A DNA stretch of 64,000 nt from Nocardia cyriacigeorgica. GTDB lineage: Bacteria > Actinomycetota > Actinomycetes > Mycobacteriales > Mycobacteriaceae. This document shows, in pieces, positions 9,916 to 17,461 of the stretch. The position numbers and the translations under genes are program-made. The number at the start of each line of letters is the position of its first letter. The stretch's first letter is position 1. The stretch spans positions 26,720 through 90,719 of the forward strand of contig NZ_JAAGUY010000022.1 of the NCBI RefSeq assembly GCF_010868145.1, written 5' to 3'. A model generated the notes under the pieces. The model had not been told where the DNA came from and did no database searches. It saw only the letters and a program-made list of their open reading frames with translations.

Positions 9916-11289
9916 GTGACAACGACACAGGCCGGTGGTGAACGGCGAGTAGTAGCGAACGTGCTGCGCGGCTCGATCGGCAATCTCGTCGAGTGGTACG
10001 ACTGGTACGTCTACGCGGCGTTCAGTGTGTACTTCGCGAAGGCGTTCTTCCCCGACGGTGATCCCACCGCGCAGTTGCTGTCCACGGCGGCGGTCTTCGC
10101 GGTCGGGTTCATCATGCGCCCGATCGGCGGTTGGGCGCTCGGGCGCTACGCCGATCGCTTCGGGCGACGCTCCGCGCTCACCCTCTCGGTGACGGTGATG
10201 GCCGCGGGCTCGCTGATGATCGCCCTGACACCGGGCTTCCAGACGATCGGTATCGCGGCGCCGGTGCTGTTGTTGCTGGCGCGGCTGCTACAGGGGCTGT
10301 CGGTCGGTGGTGAATACGCCACCAGCGCGACGTATCTGTCGGAGGTGGCTTCGGCGGGCCGTCGCGGCTTCTACTCCAGCTTCCAGTACGTGACGCTGGT
10401 GGCAGGTCAGCTCACCGCGCTCGGCGTGCAGATCGTCTTGCAGCAGGTGCTCACCTCCGAGCAGATGCACAGCTGGGGCTGGCGGATCCCGTTCCTCATC
10501 GGCGCCTGCGGTGCCATCGTCGTGATGCTGCTGCGGCGTGGGATGGACGAGTCGGATTCGTTCAAGGCGGTCGCGAGCAGCGGCGACAACGATGCCGACG
10601 CAGCGGCGAGCAGCTCGCGAGGTTCATTGCGAGTCCTGCTGCAGTATCCGCGCGAATGCCTGCTCGTGGTCGGGCTGACCATGGGCGGCACGGTTGCGTT
10701 CTACACGTACACGACCTACATGCAGAAGTTCATGATCAACACCTCCGGCATCTCCAAAGACACCGTTGCCTGGATCAACTTCGTCGCACTGCTGTTCTTC
10801 GTGGTGCTCCAGCCGCTGGCGGGAGGCCTCTCGGACCGGATCGGCAGGCGGAAGCTGCTCATTTTCTTCGGCGTTTCCGGCACCTTGCTGACGGTGCCGA
10901 TCATGTCGGTGCTCGCCCACACCACCAACGCGTTCGCGGCGTTCGGTCTGATGCTGACCGCGCTGGTGATCATCACCGGATACACCTCGATCAACGCGAT
11001 CGTGAAGGCCGAGTTGTTTCCGACCAAGATCCGCGCGCTCGGCGTCGGCCTGCCCTACGCACTGACCGTCGCGGTGTTCGGTGGTACCGCCGAGATGATC
11101 GCACTCGCGCTGAAGAAGGCCGATCTCGAGGCGCTGTACTTCTTCTACGTCGCCGGATGTATCGCCATCTCGCTGATCACCTACTACTTCATGCGCGAGA
11201 CGTCGGCCGAGTCCACCATCGACGCCGAAGCCGCCGTCGGTGCGGGCACGACCGAGCCGGAACCGGAGATGGCCGCCGTGCGTGGCTGA
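9916..11289 (+). CDS. MFS transporter, metabolite:H+ symporter type
   Basis: 457 residues, 12 predicted membrane helices. The N-terminal GSIGNLVEWYDWYVYAAFSV and PIGGWALGRYADRFGRR match the ShiA/KgtP/ProP branch of the major facilitator superfamily, which moves organic acids or osmolytes with protons. LLARLLQGLSVGGEYATSAT is the second signature. GTG at 9916 is chosen because AGAGGAGGG lies six to seven bases upstream. It precedes a two-component system and a TAXI solute-binding lipoprotein, suggesting a carboxylate substrate (inference). Confidence 0.88.
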   Translation: MTTTQAGGERRVVANVLRGSIGNLVEWYDWYVYAAFSVYFAKAFFPDGDPTAQLLSTAAVFAVGFIMRPIGGWALGRYADRFGRRSALTLSVTVMAAGSLMIALTPGFQTIGIAAPVLLLLARLLQGLSVGGEYATSATYLSEVASAGRRGFYSSFQYVTLVAGQLTALGVQIVLQQVLTSEQMHSWGWRIPFLIGACGAIVVMLLRRGMDESDSFKAVASSGDNDADAAASSSRGSLRVLLQYPRECLLVVGLTMGGTVAFYTYTTYMQKFMINTSGISKDTVAWINFVALLFFVVLQPLAGGLSDRIGRRKLLIFFGVSGTLLTVPIMSVLAHTTNAFAAFGLMLTALVIITGYTSINAIVKAELFPTKIRALGVGLPYALTVAVFGGTAEMIALALKKADLEALYFFYVAGCIAISLITYYFMRETSAESTIDAEAAVGAGTTEPEPEMAAVRG

Positions 11290-11301
11290 CCGAACCGAAC
11301 A

Positions 11302-11333
11302 CGCGCCGATCCTGCTGTGGGAGGATCGGCGCG
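11302..11333 (+). promoter_or_regulatory. Hairpin covering the response-regulator ribosome-binding site
   Basis: A perfect 11-base inverted repeat, CGCGCCGATCC at 11302-11312 and GGATCGGCGCG at 11323-11333, with a ten-base loop. The loop and right arm contain the GGGAGGA ribosome site, and the last base is the G of the GTG start codon. It has no T tract. It may end MFS transcription weakly or control translation of the downstream regulator. Confidence 0.6.
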
Positions 11334-11992
11334 TGCGGCTGGCGGTGGTCGAGGACGACGACGGCGTAGGCGATGCCCTGGTGGAGGCGCTCACGGCGCG
11401 CGGCTACCGGGCCGAACGCATGCGCCGAGGCGCAGATCTGCTCATCGCGCACCGCGACTACGACGCCGTCATCCTCGATCTCGGTCTGCCCGATGCGGAC
11501 GGCCTGCAAATCCTGCGTCAGCTGCGTGAGGTCAGCGCGGTGCCGGTAGTGATCCTCACCGCGCGCAGCGATGAACGATCCATCGTGCGCGGTTTGCGCG
11601 GCGGCGCCGACGACTATGTGGTCAAACCGCCGCGGATCGCCGAACTGATGGCGCGCCTGGAGACGGTGATGCGCCGAGCGGCGGCGGTGGCGAAGCAGGC
11701 ACGGACCGAGGTCGTCACCGGCGACGTTCGGGTGGACCTGCGCGCGCGGGTGGTGGAGGTGGCAGGTACCCCGATCCCGCTCACCCAGAAGGAATTCGAG
11801 CTGGTCGAAGTTTTGGTGGAACGGCCTGGATCGGCAGTGAGCAGGCAGCAGTTGATGGATCGGATCTGGGGTGATGCGTTCGTGGCGGTATCGCGCTCGC
11901 TCGATGTCCACATGACCGGGTTGCGGGCGAAACTGAACCGGCCGGGGCTGATCACCACGATCCGAGGCTACGGGTATCGGTGGGGCGAATGA
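11333..11992 (+). CDS. OmpR/PhoB-family response regulator (TctD-like)
   Basis: 219 residues. Receiver domain at 1-115 with the acidic pocket Glu7-Asp8-Asp9, phospho-acceptor Asp49 in AVILDLGLPDADG and Lys in the VVKPP loop. A winged-helix DNA-binding domain fills about 125-219 (LTQKEFELVEVL, RSLDVHMTGLRAKL, IRGYGYRW). GTG at 11333 gives a canonical receiver start, has GGGAGGA upstream, and avoids overlap with the MFS gene. It lies 28 bases before its kinase. Confidence 0.93.
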   Translation: MRLAVVEDDDGVGDALVEALTARGYRAERMRRGADLLIAHRDYDAVILDLGLPDADGLQILRQLREVSAVPVVILTARSDERSIVRGLRGGADDYVVKPPRIAELMARLETVMRRAAAVAKQARTEVVTGDVRVDLRARVVEVAGTPIPLTQKEFELVEVLVERPGSAVSRQQLMDRIWGDAFVAVSRSLDVHMTGLRAKLNRPGLITTIRGYGYRWGE

Positions 11993-12020
11993 GGACCACC
12001 AGCCCGACCAGGAGGCCGGT

Positions 12021-13688
12021 ATGCGTCGCCGACTCCTGGTAGCCCTGACGGTTTTCGCGGCGATCGCGGTGCTCGCGTTCGCGGTGCCGTTGTCACTGAC
12101 CGCAGCGACGAGCCGCACCCAACAGCTCGTGCTCGGCCGTTCGGGCGACGCCGACCGTTTCGCCACCCTTGCCGACGGGGCGGGCTCGGCGGGCGGTGTA
12201 CAGGCCCTTGCCGACGAGGTCGCTCGCTACCACGAGCTGTACGGCGAGAACGTGCTGGTGGTGGACGCGCGGGGGATGTCGATCGTCAATGCCGGGGTCG
12301 ACGTCGACGACCCGCGAATCATGGCGGCAGTAGCGGCGGCGCGGCGCAATCAGCGACCGCAGCACGTGGACCGGCTGACACCGTGGAGTGATCCGGTCAT
12401 GCTCATCGCGCGCCCGGTCGGTACCGGCGTGCAGGTGAACGGGGCCGTGGTGATCGAGGCATCCACCTCGGCGGCCCGCACCGCGATCGCGCGGGTGTGG
12501 GCTGTGATCGCCCTCGGCGCGGTCGGCGCGATGGTGGTGTTCATCCTGTTGGCGCTGGTGCTCAGCCGCTGGGTGCTGCGTCCGCTGGCCGCCATGTCGG
12601 ACGCGGTCGCAGAACTCACCGCGACATTGCCGAAGCCGGCACCGCGGAGGCGCCGAGCCGTCGACGCGGGCGGTGAGCGACCGGCCGCGCCACCGGAGCA
12701 GAGCGGTGATCCGAGCGCGGCGCCGATCACCCGAAGGTACGGTGGGCCGCCCGAGGTCCGCGCGCTCGCGGAATCGGTCGACGCCATGGCGGCTGCGGTC
12801 GCCCATTCCGCCGATGCCCAGCGCCAATTGGTCGCCGACACCGCGCACGCCATGCGCAATCCGCTGGCGGCGTTGACGATCCGACTGGATTCGTTGGAAG
12901 AGGCGATCCCGGAGCGTGCGTCGTCCACGTTTCGTGGCGCGAGCGCGGAGGTCGAGCGGTTGACCGCCCTGCTGGACGCGCTACTCGAGTTGGCTGTGGC
13001 GGAGGCGCCACCGGCCTTCGGTGCCGCAGCCTCCCCAGATGAGTACTGCGATGCGACCCAAGTTGTTGCGGACCGAATCGACGCCTGGACACCTGCTTTC
13101 GCCGAATCGGGAATGCGGTTGACCGCGGGGGTCCCGGCCGCCGGTACCGAGTCGACTCATACCGATCGGGCCGACCGGGGTTCGGCAATCGCGAGGGCCG
13201 GCATAGCGGCGGCCCTTTCCGATTCGGCGGTGCAGAACGTGCCGGTTCCGGGCGCGCACACCGGGCCGCGAGGTTCGGGTGCCGAGAGCCCGCCGGTGAC
13301 CGACCCGGCCGCCTCCCGGTCGGCCGAGAGCAACCGGTCTACCGACATGGCGATCAATTCGGCGGCGCTGGCGCAGATACTAGATGTGGCGCTGAGTAAC
13401 TCGTGCCGGTACGCGGGCCATGGTGCTCAGACGATCGTCGATGTGATGACCGAGGCCGGCTGGGTGATCGTCCGGGTCTCTGATGACGGAGAGGGCGTCG
13501 AACCGGGCGAGCTCGACAAGCTGACCTCGCGGTTCTTCCGCGGCGCGACAGCGGCGGCCGGTGGCACGGGGCTCGGCCTGTCGATCGCGCAGGCGCTGAC
13601 CAACGCCAGGGGTGGCACGTTGACAGTGACGTCCGTGCAGCCGCACGGGCTCGCCGTCGCAGTGCGATTACCGGCGGTGAGTCGATGA
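12021..13688 (+). CDS. Sensor histidine kinase
   Basis: 555 residues. Two membrane helices (about 8-30 and 155-180) flank an extracytoplasmic sensor of about 125 residues. The dimerisation domain has the phospho-acceptor His276 in TAHAMRNPLAAL. The ATPase domain has an N box (DVALSNSCRYA), G1 (VSDDGEGVE) and G2 (GGTGLGLSIAQAL). An unusual low-complexity insert of about 70 residues lies between the dimerisation helices and the ATPase domain, and a Pro/Arg-rich insert follows the second membrane helix. Its stop overlaps the next start as ATGA, so it is translationally coupled to the TAXI lipoprotein. Confidence 0.93.
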   Translation: MRRRLLVALTVFAAIAVLAFAVPLSLTAATSRTQQLVLGRSGDADRFATLADGAGSAGGVQALADEVARYHELYGENVLVVDARGMSIVNAGVDVDDPRIMAAVAAARRNQRPQHVDRLTPWSDPVMLIARPVGTGVQVNGAVVIEASTSAARTAIARVWAVIALGAVGAMVVFILLALVLSRWVLRPLAAMSDAVAELTATLPKPAPRRRRAVDAGGERPAAPPEQSGDPSAAPITRRYGGPPEVRALAESVDAMAAAVAHSADAQRQLVADTAHAMRNPLAALTIRLDSLEEAIPERASSTFRGASAEVERLTALLDALLELAVAEAPPAFGAAASPDEYCDATQVVADRIDAWTPAFAESGMRLTAGVPAAGTESTHTDRADRGSAIARAGIAAALSDSAVQNVPVPGAHTGPRGSGAESPPVTDPAASRSAESNRSTDMAINSAALAQILDVALSNSCRYAGHGAQTIVDVMTEAGWVIVRVSDDGEGVEPGELDKLTSRFFRGATAAAGGTGLGLSIAQALTNARGGTLTVTSVQPHGLAVAVRLPAVSR

Positions 13689-14608
13689 ACGGGCCGCCGC
13701 TCTCCCGACGCCGGGCCTTGGTCTTGGCCGCGCTCGCGTCGGCGAGCATGTTCGGCTGCGGCACCAACGACCGGACAATGGTGCGTCTGGCCTCCGGCGA
13801 GGACGGCGGCTTCTACTACGCCTTCGCGGGCCTACTCGCCGCCACGGCTGAGTCCGAATCCGACGTCATCCGCATCGAACCGCTGGAAACCGCTGGCTCG
13901 CAACAGAATCTGCGAATGCTTGCCGACGGCGAGGTCGATACCGCGCTGGCGCTGGCGGATTCGGCAGGCGATGACGGCGGGCGGGTGGTCGCGCTGGGCC
14001 GGGTGTACGAGAACTATCTGCAGCTGGCGGTGCGCACGGAGGGTCCCATCCATGAGGTATCGGAACTGCGCGGGCGGCGGGTGAACCTCGGTGCCGAGGG
14101 TTCGGGCGCGGCGGTGACCGGCCGCAGGCTGTTGGCAACCGCGGGACTCGACCCTGCCACTGACGTCACGGTCGAGCACCGCCCACTCCGTGAGGCAGCG
14201 CAGGCACTGACCGACGGCACGATCGATGCGTTGCTCTGGGCCGGTGGCGTCCCGACCGGTGCGCTGACCGTGCCGGATCCCATGCGTCTGGTGGACCTCG
14301 GCGCGTTGGCCGGGCCGATGCGGGATCGGTACGGCCCCGTCTACGACCGGGTCGCGATACCCGCCGACGCCTATCCGGGCAGCCCGGCGGTGCACACCAT
14401 CGGCGTCGCCAACCTGCTACTCGCCGCCGCGACCCTGCCCGACGAGGCGGCCGCCGCCATCGTCGAACTGCTGGTCTGGCACGCCGATGCGCTCGTTCCC
14501 GCCGAGGCCGCTGGCACCCAGTTCCTGGATGGGCGATTCCTCATCGGCACCGGAACGGTCCCATTGCATCCCGGCGCCGCCGAGGTCTACCGGCGCTGGC
14601 ACGGCTGA
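13685..14608 (+). CDS. TAXI-family TRAP solute-binding lipoprotein, without TRAP permease
   Basis: 307 residues. The N terminus has a twin-Arg-like SRRRALVLAALASA and a lipobox-like MFGC, so it is probably a membrane-anchored outer protein. The rest matches TAXI binding proteins (LASGEDGGFYYAFAGLLA, then NLRMLADGEVDTALALADSA). These normally deliver glutamate or dicarboxylates to a TRAP membrane protein, but none is encoded here. ATGA coupling to the histidine kinase suggests that it presents ligand to the kinase or to the nearby MFS carrier (inference). Confidence 0.85.
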   Translation: MNGPPLSRRRALVLAALASASMFGCGTNDRTMVRLASGEDGGFYYAFAGLLAATAESESDVIRIEPLETAGSQQNLRMLADGEVDTALALADSAGDDGGRVVALGRVYENYLQLAVRTEGPIHEVSELRGRRVNLGAEGSGAAVTGRRLLATAGLDPATDVTVEHRPLREAAQALTDGTIDALLWAGGVPTGALTVPDPMRLVDLGALAGPMRDRYGPVYDRVAIPADAYPGSPAVHTIGVANLLLAAATLPDEAAAAIVELLVWHADALVPAEAAGTQFLDGRFLIGTGTVPLHPGAAEVYRRWHG

Positions 14609-14612
14609 GCGG

Positions 14613-14942
14613 TCAGGAGCGCACCATCCGGGCGATCGCGTCGGTGGCTTCCTTGATCTTGGCGTCGGCTTCTGGGCCGCCCGCCACCGCGGCATCGACG
14701 ACGCAATGGCTGATGTGGTCTTCGAGCAGACCCATCGCCACGGCTTGCAGCGCCTTGGTCATCGCGGAGACCTGCGTCAAGATGTCGATGCAGTACTTCT
14801 CTTCTTCGACCATGCGCTGCAGACCGCGGGCCTGGCCTTCGATACGGCGCAACCGCTTGAGGTAATCGTCCTTCGCGGTGATGTAACCGTGCGCGGAATG
14901 GTCGTGCGCGGTGTGGTCGTTGTTCGACGGGCTGGGTGTCAC
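14613..14942 (-). CDS. csoR: CsoR-type copper-sensing repressor
   Basis: 109 residues, GTG start with GAGGAGG upstream. An all-helical CsoR/RcnR (DUF156) repressor. The Cu(I) ligands are Cys51, His76 and Cys80, with exactly the spacing of M. tuberculosis CsoR (Cys36, His61, Cys65), and Tyr50 matches its Tyr35. The N terminus carries a His-rich stretch (DHTAHDHSAH). Apo-CsoR represses its operon and copper releases it. No copper ATPase or chaperone is adjacent, so its targets may be elsewhere. Confidence 0.9.
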   Translation of the reverse strand: MTPSPSNNDHTAHDHSAHGYITAKDDYLKRLRRIEGQARGLQRMVEEEKYCIDILTQVSAMTKALQAVAMGLLEDHISHCVVDAAVAGGPEADAKIKEATDAIARMVRS

Positions 14943-14988
14943 CGACTGCCTCCTCGTTGCCGGCCGGGTCGGCGGCCTGACGTCTTAA

Positions 14989-15004
14989 TACCCCCCTAGG
15001 GTAC
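14989..15004. promoter_or_regulatory. CsoR-type operator
   Basis: TACCCCCCTAGGGTAC, a GC-tract palindrome of the class bound by CsoR/RcnR-family repressors, is centred about 55 bases upstream of the csoR start. This supports autoregulation. Confidence 0.75.
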
Positions 15005-15022
15005 ACCGCATGGCGGAAATTG

Positions 15023-15964
15023 TCAGGTGAGCGCGTCGCGCAGCGGCTTCGTGGACGGCGCCCGCCGCTCGGCGGCACGTCGTGCCACCGCGATACCACC
15101 GATGACCAGCACCCCACCCACGAGCTGCACCGGCCGCACCCGCTCGGCGAGCAGCAGCCACGACAGCGCCACCGCGAACAGCACCTCGCTCAGCAGGATG
15201 AGTGACATCAGCGTTGCGCCGATCCGCGCCGCACCCGCCACCCCGCACAGATACGCCACCACCGTGCTGATCGCGACGAGCAGAGCAAGCGATACCGCCA
15301 CCGGAATGCTGTGCTCGGCCAGCGTCGCTTCGCGCCCGCCGAGCATCACCGGCAGCACACCGAGCGCCGTCAGCGTCCACATGCTCGCGGCAGCGACCGT
15401 CAGCCCGGTGCCGAGCAGCACCACCGGGGAAAGCGAATCCGACGTGCGGGCCGACAGCAGGAAGAACGCGGCATTGCACAGCATCGACAACCCCGCCCAC
15501 CCGAGGCCTGCCAGACTCAGCCCATCGGCCGAGAACACGTCGATGACCAGCGCGGAACCGGCGAGTGCGATCCCGGCCCCGAGTAGCGTCACCGCATGCG
15601 GGCGGTGCCCGCGCACCACCCAGTTCCATCCGATCACCGCCACCGGCGCCAGGAACTGAATCATCAACGTCACGCCGACCTGCAGGTATTGCAACGACAG
15701 GAAGAACGACGCCTGCACGCCCGCCACCGCCACGACACCGAACGCGCCTATGGTGCGCAGATGTGCCGCGCAGCCCCGCAACCCGCCCGGATCGGCGACC
15801 GCTGCCAGCCCGAGCATGATCACCGCCGCCCCGGTGAGCCGGACCACCAACACGGCCCCCGGCGACCAGCCTGCGACCATGACCGACTTCGCCAACGGGC
15901 CCGAACTGGCAAAAGCCAGTCCGCTGCCGACGGTCAGCCATATGCCCACACTCGCCCGCGACAA
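15023..15964 (-). CDS. EamA/DMT-family transporter
   Basis: 313 residues, about ten membrane helices formed by two EamA repeats; the sequence FASSGPLAKSVM and the second-half VSLALLVAISTVVAYLC are typical of RhaT/EamA metabolite exporters. Substrate unknown. The TTG start is supported by AGGAGG five to six bases upstream. It lies upstream of csoR on the same strand, with 80 bases and the CsoR operator between them, so it is probably not itself CsoR-controlled. Confidence 0.85.
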   Translation of the reverse strand: MSRASVGIWLTVGSGLAFASSGPLAKSVMVAGWSPGAVLVVRLTGAAVIMLGLAAVADPGGLRGCAAHLRTIGAFGVVAVAGVQASFFLSLQYLQVGVTLMIQFLAPVAVIGWNWVVRGHRPHAVTLLGAGIALAGSALVIDVFSADGLSLAGLGWAGLSMLCNAAFFLLSARTSDSLSPVVLLGTGLTVAAASMWTLTALGVLPVMLGGREATLAEHSIPVAVSLALLVAISTVVAYLCGVAGAARIGATLMSLILLSEVLFAVALSWLLLAERVRPVQLVGGVLVIGGIAVARRAAERRAPSTKPLRDALT

Positions 15965-16053
15965 CCCTGCCTCCTACCTGCCCACCGAATCATGACGGCC
16001 GATCCGGTACCCCTCGGCACCGGGGTGCGGTCGGGACCGGGACAATCGTGGCT

Positions 16054-16863
16054 ATGAGCTCGCATGCCCGGCCCGCGATCGCCGTCATCGGTGGCAGCGG
16101 CTTCTACGATTTCTTCGACACCGAGGCGGTCACCGTCGAGGTGGACACGCCCTACGGCGCGCCGAGCGCGCCGGTCGCGGTCGGGGAAGTCGAGGGGCGG
16201 TCTGTCGCGTTCCTGCCGCGCCACGGCAAGCGGCACGAGTACTCCCCGCATACGCTGCCCTACCAGGCGAATATGTGGGCATTGCGGTCGCTGGGCGTGC
16301 GACGGATCTTCGCGCCGTGCGCGGTGGGCAGCTTGCGCCCCGACTGGGGTCCCGGCACGGTCGCCGTCCCGGATCAGATAGTCGATCGCACCTCGGGACG
16401 TCCGCAGACCTTCTTCGACGGCGGCGGCGTGCACGTGTCCTTCGCCGACCCGTACTGCGACGAACTGCGCACCGCCGCCATCGGTTCCGCCACCGACGCA
16501 CTGCCGATGCGGGACTCGGGCACCATGGTCGTGGTGCAGGGCCCGCGCTTCTCCACCCGCGCGGAAAGCCGCTGGTTCGCCGCACAGGGCTGGGAATTGG
16601 TGAACATGACCGGCCACCCGGAAGCGGTCCTGGCCCGGGAACTGGAAATGTGTTACGCCGCAGTCGCTCTGGTGACAGATCTGGACGCCGGTCTGGAAGA
16701 GGGCGACGGCGTGCACGCCACCGACGTCTTCGCCGAATTCGAAAAGAACATCGCGCCGTTCAAGGCGCTGGTCCGGCGCGCGATATCAGCCGTCGACGGC
16801 ACCGACACCTGTGCGCACTGCCGGGTGCACGCCGGGGTCTCATTGCCGTTCGAACTGCCCTGA
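16054..16863 (+). CDS. mtnP: S-methyl-5'-thioadenosine phosphorylase / purine nucleoside phosphorylase family
   Basis: 269 residues. It splits methylthioadenosine to adenine and methylthioribose-1-phosphate in methionine salvage. Seen motifs: AVIGGSGFYDFF (phosphate loop), FLPRHGKRHEYSPH, NMWALRSLGVRRIFAPCAVG, and TMVVVQGPRFSTRAES with the family signature; NMTGHPEAVLARE binds the base. ATG at 16054 is preferred to GTG at 16048 because GACAAT lies seven bases before it, as in leaderless actinobacterial transcripts. Strong resemblance to mycobacterial MtnP. Confidence 0.9.
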   Translation: MSSHARPAIAVIGGSGFYDFFDTEAVTVEVDTPYGAPSAPVAVGEVEGRSVAFLPRHGKRHEYSPHTLPYQANMWALRSLGVRRIFAPCAVGSLRPDWGPGTVAVPDQIVDRTSGRPQTFFDGGGVHVSFADPYCDELRTAAIGSATDALPMRDSGTMVVVQGPRFSTRAESRWFAAQGWELVNMTGHPEAVLARELEMCYAAVALVTDLDAGLEEGDGVHATDVFAEFEKNIAPFKALVRRAISAVDGTDTCAHCRVHAGVSLPFELP

Positions 16864-16887
16864 CTCCGGGCGCGCTAGGCTCGCGCC

Positions 16888-17451
16888 ATGGTCACCACCC
16901 CGTTGCGACTCGAGGTCATCATCGCCAGCGTGCGACCGGAACGGTTCGCGCCGGTAGTCGCCGACTGGTTCCTGCGCGGGGTGCGTGACCGGCCGGAATT
17001 CGATACGGGCGTCATCGATCTCATCGACACCCCGCTCCCGAACGACCTCACCGAAACGCCGGAAGTGCAGCGGTTTCGTGCCCGGCTCGCCGCCGCGGAC
17101 GCCTTCGTGGTCGTCACCTCCGAGTACAACCACGGTTATCCGGCGTCACTGAAAACCGCCATCGACAGCGCCAAGCGCGAATGGCGGGCAAAGCCGATCG
17201 GATTCGTCGCCTACGGCGGGCTGTCGGGTGGTCTGCGTGCGGTCGAACAGTTGCGTCAGGTCGTCGCCGAGGTCCACATGGTGTCGATCCGGGAGACGGT
17301 CAGCTTCCATCGAGCGAAGAAAAGCTTCGATGCCGCGGGTGACACTCAGGACGGTGCCGCCATCGATGCCTCTGAGCGGATGCTGCGCCAATTGGCTTGG
17401 TGGGGGCGTACTTTGCGATCCGCGCGGGCGTCGGACCCCTATCCGGGGTGA
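16888..17451 (+). CDS. NAD(P)H-dependent FMN reductase
   Basis: 187 residues, flavodoxin-like fold. The loop VIIASVRPERFAP binds FMN phosphate, and VVVTSEYNHGYPASLKTAID is the family signature; YGGLSGGLRAVEQLR follows. These enzymes reduce FMN or quinones; the physiological substrate is unknown. TAGGCT lies six bases before the ATG, consistent with a leaderless transcript. Its stop is ten bases from the convergent eccE stop. Confidence 0.88.
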   Translation: MVTTPLRLEVIIASVRPERFAPVVADWFLRGVRDRPEFDTGVIDLIDTPLPNDLTETPEVQRFRARLAAADAFVVVTSEYNHGYPASLKTAIDSAKREWRAKPIGFVAYGGLSGGLRAVEQLRQVVAEVHMVSIRETVSFHRAKKSFDAAGDTQDGAAIDASERMLRQLAWWGRTLRSARASDPYPG

Positions 17452-17461
17452 CCGGCGTGCG

